Shown here: piece by piece, positions 62,702 through 64,000 of the stretch | Numbering within the stretch: the first letter of the stretch is position 1 | Layout of the letters: each line of letters begins with the position of its first letter | Source of the DNA: Stenotrophomonas sp. NA06056 | GTDB taxonomy: Bacteria; Pseudomonadota; Gammaproteobacteria; Xanthomonadales; Xanthomonadaceae | DNA: 64,000 nt | NCBI RefSeq assembly: GCF_013364355.1 | Contig: NZ_CP054931.1 | Location: 3,100,001 to 3,164,000, forward strand | Direction: 5' to 3' | Translations under genes and position numbers: made by a program | The notes under the pieces: generated by a model | What the model was told of the DNA's origin: nothing | The model's database searches: none | What the model saw: only the letters and a program-made list of their open reading frames with translations

Positions 62702-64000
62702 ATGTTGAACCACAAGCGCAGTGCGCTGAGCATCGCGTTGGCCGTCGTACTGACGCCGTCGCTGGCAGCAGCACAGTCCACGCAGAGCACCGAAACCCCG
62801 GCAACCGGCACCGCAGCCACCAACCTGGATACCGTCCAGGTCACCGGCATCCGCCGCGGCATCGAAAGTGCCATCGCGACCAAGCAGGACGCCACCTCGG
62901 TGGTCGAAGCGATCTCCGCTGAAGACATCGGCAAGCTGCCTGATGTCAGCATCGCTGAATCGATCTCGCGCCTGCCCGGTCTTGCCGCACAGCGTGTGGC
63001 CGGCCGTGCGCAGGTGATCAGCGTGCGCGGCCTGTCACCGGATTTCGCCACCACCCTGCTCAACGGTCGTGAGGTGGTCAGCACCGGCGACAACCGTGGC
63101 GTCGAGTTCGACCAGTACCCGTCCGAGCTGGTGAACGGCGTGACCGTGTACAAGACCCCGGATGCGGCGCTGGTCGGCCAGGGCCTGTCGGGCACCATCG
63201 ACATGCAGACCGCACGTCCGCTCAGCTTCCCCGACCGTGTCATCGCGGTCAGCGGCCGCTACCAGAAGAGCTCGTTGGGCCGCGCCGCGGACACCGATCC
63301 GTACGGCAACCGCTTCAGCGCCAGCTACATCGACCAGTTCCTGGACAAGACGCTCGGCATCGCCATCGGCTACGCGCACAGCGACATGCCGATCCAGGAA
63401 AACCAGGTCGGCCTGTACGAACCGTGGACCACCGAGCACACCACCAACGGCAACCGCCCCGGCGTTGCCGCTGGCACCTATTTCACCGACGGCATCAAGG
63501 CGTTGCGCCGCACCGGCAACAACAAGCGCGACGGTGTCATGGCCACGATCCAGTTCCGGCCGAACAACAGCTGGACCAGCACCTTCGACGCGTTCCATAC
63601 CGAGGCGGAGCAGATCGACACCGCCAACCAGTTCGAGCTCAACCTCAGCAACTACAACGGCAACTACACCCCGGGCCTGCTGGTCAGCAATCCGCAGGTC
63701 AACGCCAATGGCACCTTCACCGGTGGCACCGCCAGTGGCGTGTACCCGCTGGTGCGCGGCATGTACAACAAGCGCAAGGACAAGATCGATGCGTTCGGCT
63801 GGAACAACGAGTTCACCTTCGGCAGCGTCAAGCTGGTTGCCGACCTGAACTATTCCAAGGCCACCCGTGACGAGCTGAACCTGGAAAACAACCTGCAGCT
63901 GACGCCGATGCCGCAGCTGGATACGGTGGGCGTGCAGTTCCGCCAGGATGGCTTCTCGCAGATCAGTCCGGGCCTGAACTACTCGAACCCGGACGCGCTG
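62702..64000 (+). CDS. TonB-dependent receptor, N-terminal part (3' end outside window)
   Basis: 433 codons to the window edge, no stop. A signal peptide (about 1-24, ending LAAA) is followed by a Thr-rich linker and VQVTGIRRGIESAIATKQDATSVVEAISAEDIGKLPDVSIAESISRLPGLAAQRVAGRAQVISVRGLSPDF, the plug domain of the outer-membrane CirA/TonB type of alpha-proteobacterial and Xanthomonadaceae carbohydrate receptors. TGGGAGGGG precedes the ATG. By position it would import maltodextrins for the GH97/GH13 enzymes. Confidence 0.92.
   Translation, partial: MLNHKRSALSIALAVVLTPSLAAAQSTQSTETPATGTAATNLDTVQVTGIRRGIESAIATKQDATSVVEAISAEDIGKLPDVSIAESISRLPGLAAQRVAGRAQVISVRGLSPDFATTLLNGREVVSTGDNRGVEFDQYPSELVNGVTVYKTPDAALVGQGLSGTIDMQTARPLSFPDRVIAVSGRYQKSSLGRAADTDPYGNRFSASYIDQFLDKTLGIAIGYAHSDMPIQENQVGLYEPWTTEHTTNGNRPGVAAGTYFTDGIKALRRTGNNKRDGVMATIQFRPNNSWTSTFDAFHTEAEQIDTANQFELNLSNYNGNYTPGLLVSNPQVNANGTFTGGTASGVYPLVRGMYNKRKDKIDAFGWNNEFTFGSVKLVADLNYSKATRDELNLENNLQLTPMPQLDTVGVQFRQDGFSQISPGLNYSNPDAL

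Noticed and set aside
1..64000. tRNA, rRNA, riboswitch, IS or prophage
   Set aside because: None could be recognised by reading; no transposase, integrase or conserved RNA motif was seen. Small ncRNAs cannot be excluded by eye.

Overview
The window reads as a chromosomal segment of a gamma-proteobacterium of the Xanthomonadaceae, most likely Stenotrophomonas (S. maltophilia complex). I infer this from the uniformly high GC content, the dense strand-switching layout, and at least nine GTAG-type palindromic repeats between genes that resemble the SMAG repeats of S. maltophilia. The gene families (malonate decarboxylase genes, an EGKCG/MNIO cluster, TonB-dependent carbohydrate loci) also fit. 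No rRNA, tRNA, CRISPR array, insertion sequence or phage gene was seen. The first gene (mdcB) and the last (a TonB-dependent receptor) run off the window edges.

Region by region. 1-4011: end of a malonate utilisation operon (mdcB, mdcH, MatC-like carrier, GntR regulator). 4104-11504: nucleoside hydrolase, MFS permease, lipoprotein, and a two-component system followed by a periplasmic thioredoxin-like protein and an exported alpha/beta hydrolase. 11505-15367: a four-gene bufferin/HvfABC-like operon, comprising a DoxX protein, an exported EGKCG precursor fused to two EF-hands, a DUF692 (MNIO) modification enzyme and a DUF2063 partner, then a ferric-reductase-like haem membrane protein. 15438-28114: mixed housekeeping and signalling genes (phosphoesterase, TerC-CBS, DUF2975/XRE pair, ArsR/DUF2867 pair, two diguanylate cyclases, AI-2E exporter). 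28231-30868: arsenic resistance (arsH divergent from arsR-arsC-acr3). 31433-41118: a LacI-controlled locus for 3-keto-glycoside metabolism. 41333-47806: a lipoprotein gene interrupted by an in-frame TGA, ssb, a LacI regulator, and a KaiC-like ATPase with a hybrid histidine kinase. 48121-54602: an ABC exporter with a permease-M1 peptidase fusion, plus small genes. 54733-64000: an alpha-glucan/maltodextrin utilisation locus (TonB receptor, GH97, six-hairpin glycosidase, MFS, GH13 amylase).

How parts work together. In 31433-41118, a periplasmic GMC dehydrogenase with its small subunit and cytochrome c probably oxidises glycosides to 3-keto forms. A DUF1080 protein would cleave them, three xylose-isomerase-like TIM-barrel proteins and a Gfo/Idh/MocA oxidoreductase would process them, and an NHS-family permease would import products. 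One palindrome, ATGCAATCGATTGCAT or its 14-bp core, lies in front of both arms and is probably the operator of the LacI protein at 31433-32440. In the last locus, a 14-bp element (TGAATACGTATGCA) occurs before the receptor gene and, in reverse complement, in the divergent promoter region of the glycosidase genes, which suggests a second small regulon. The bufferin-like operon has three copies of another motif upstream of it.
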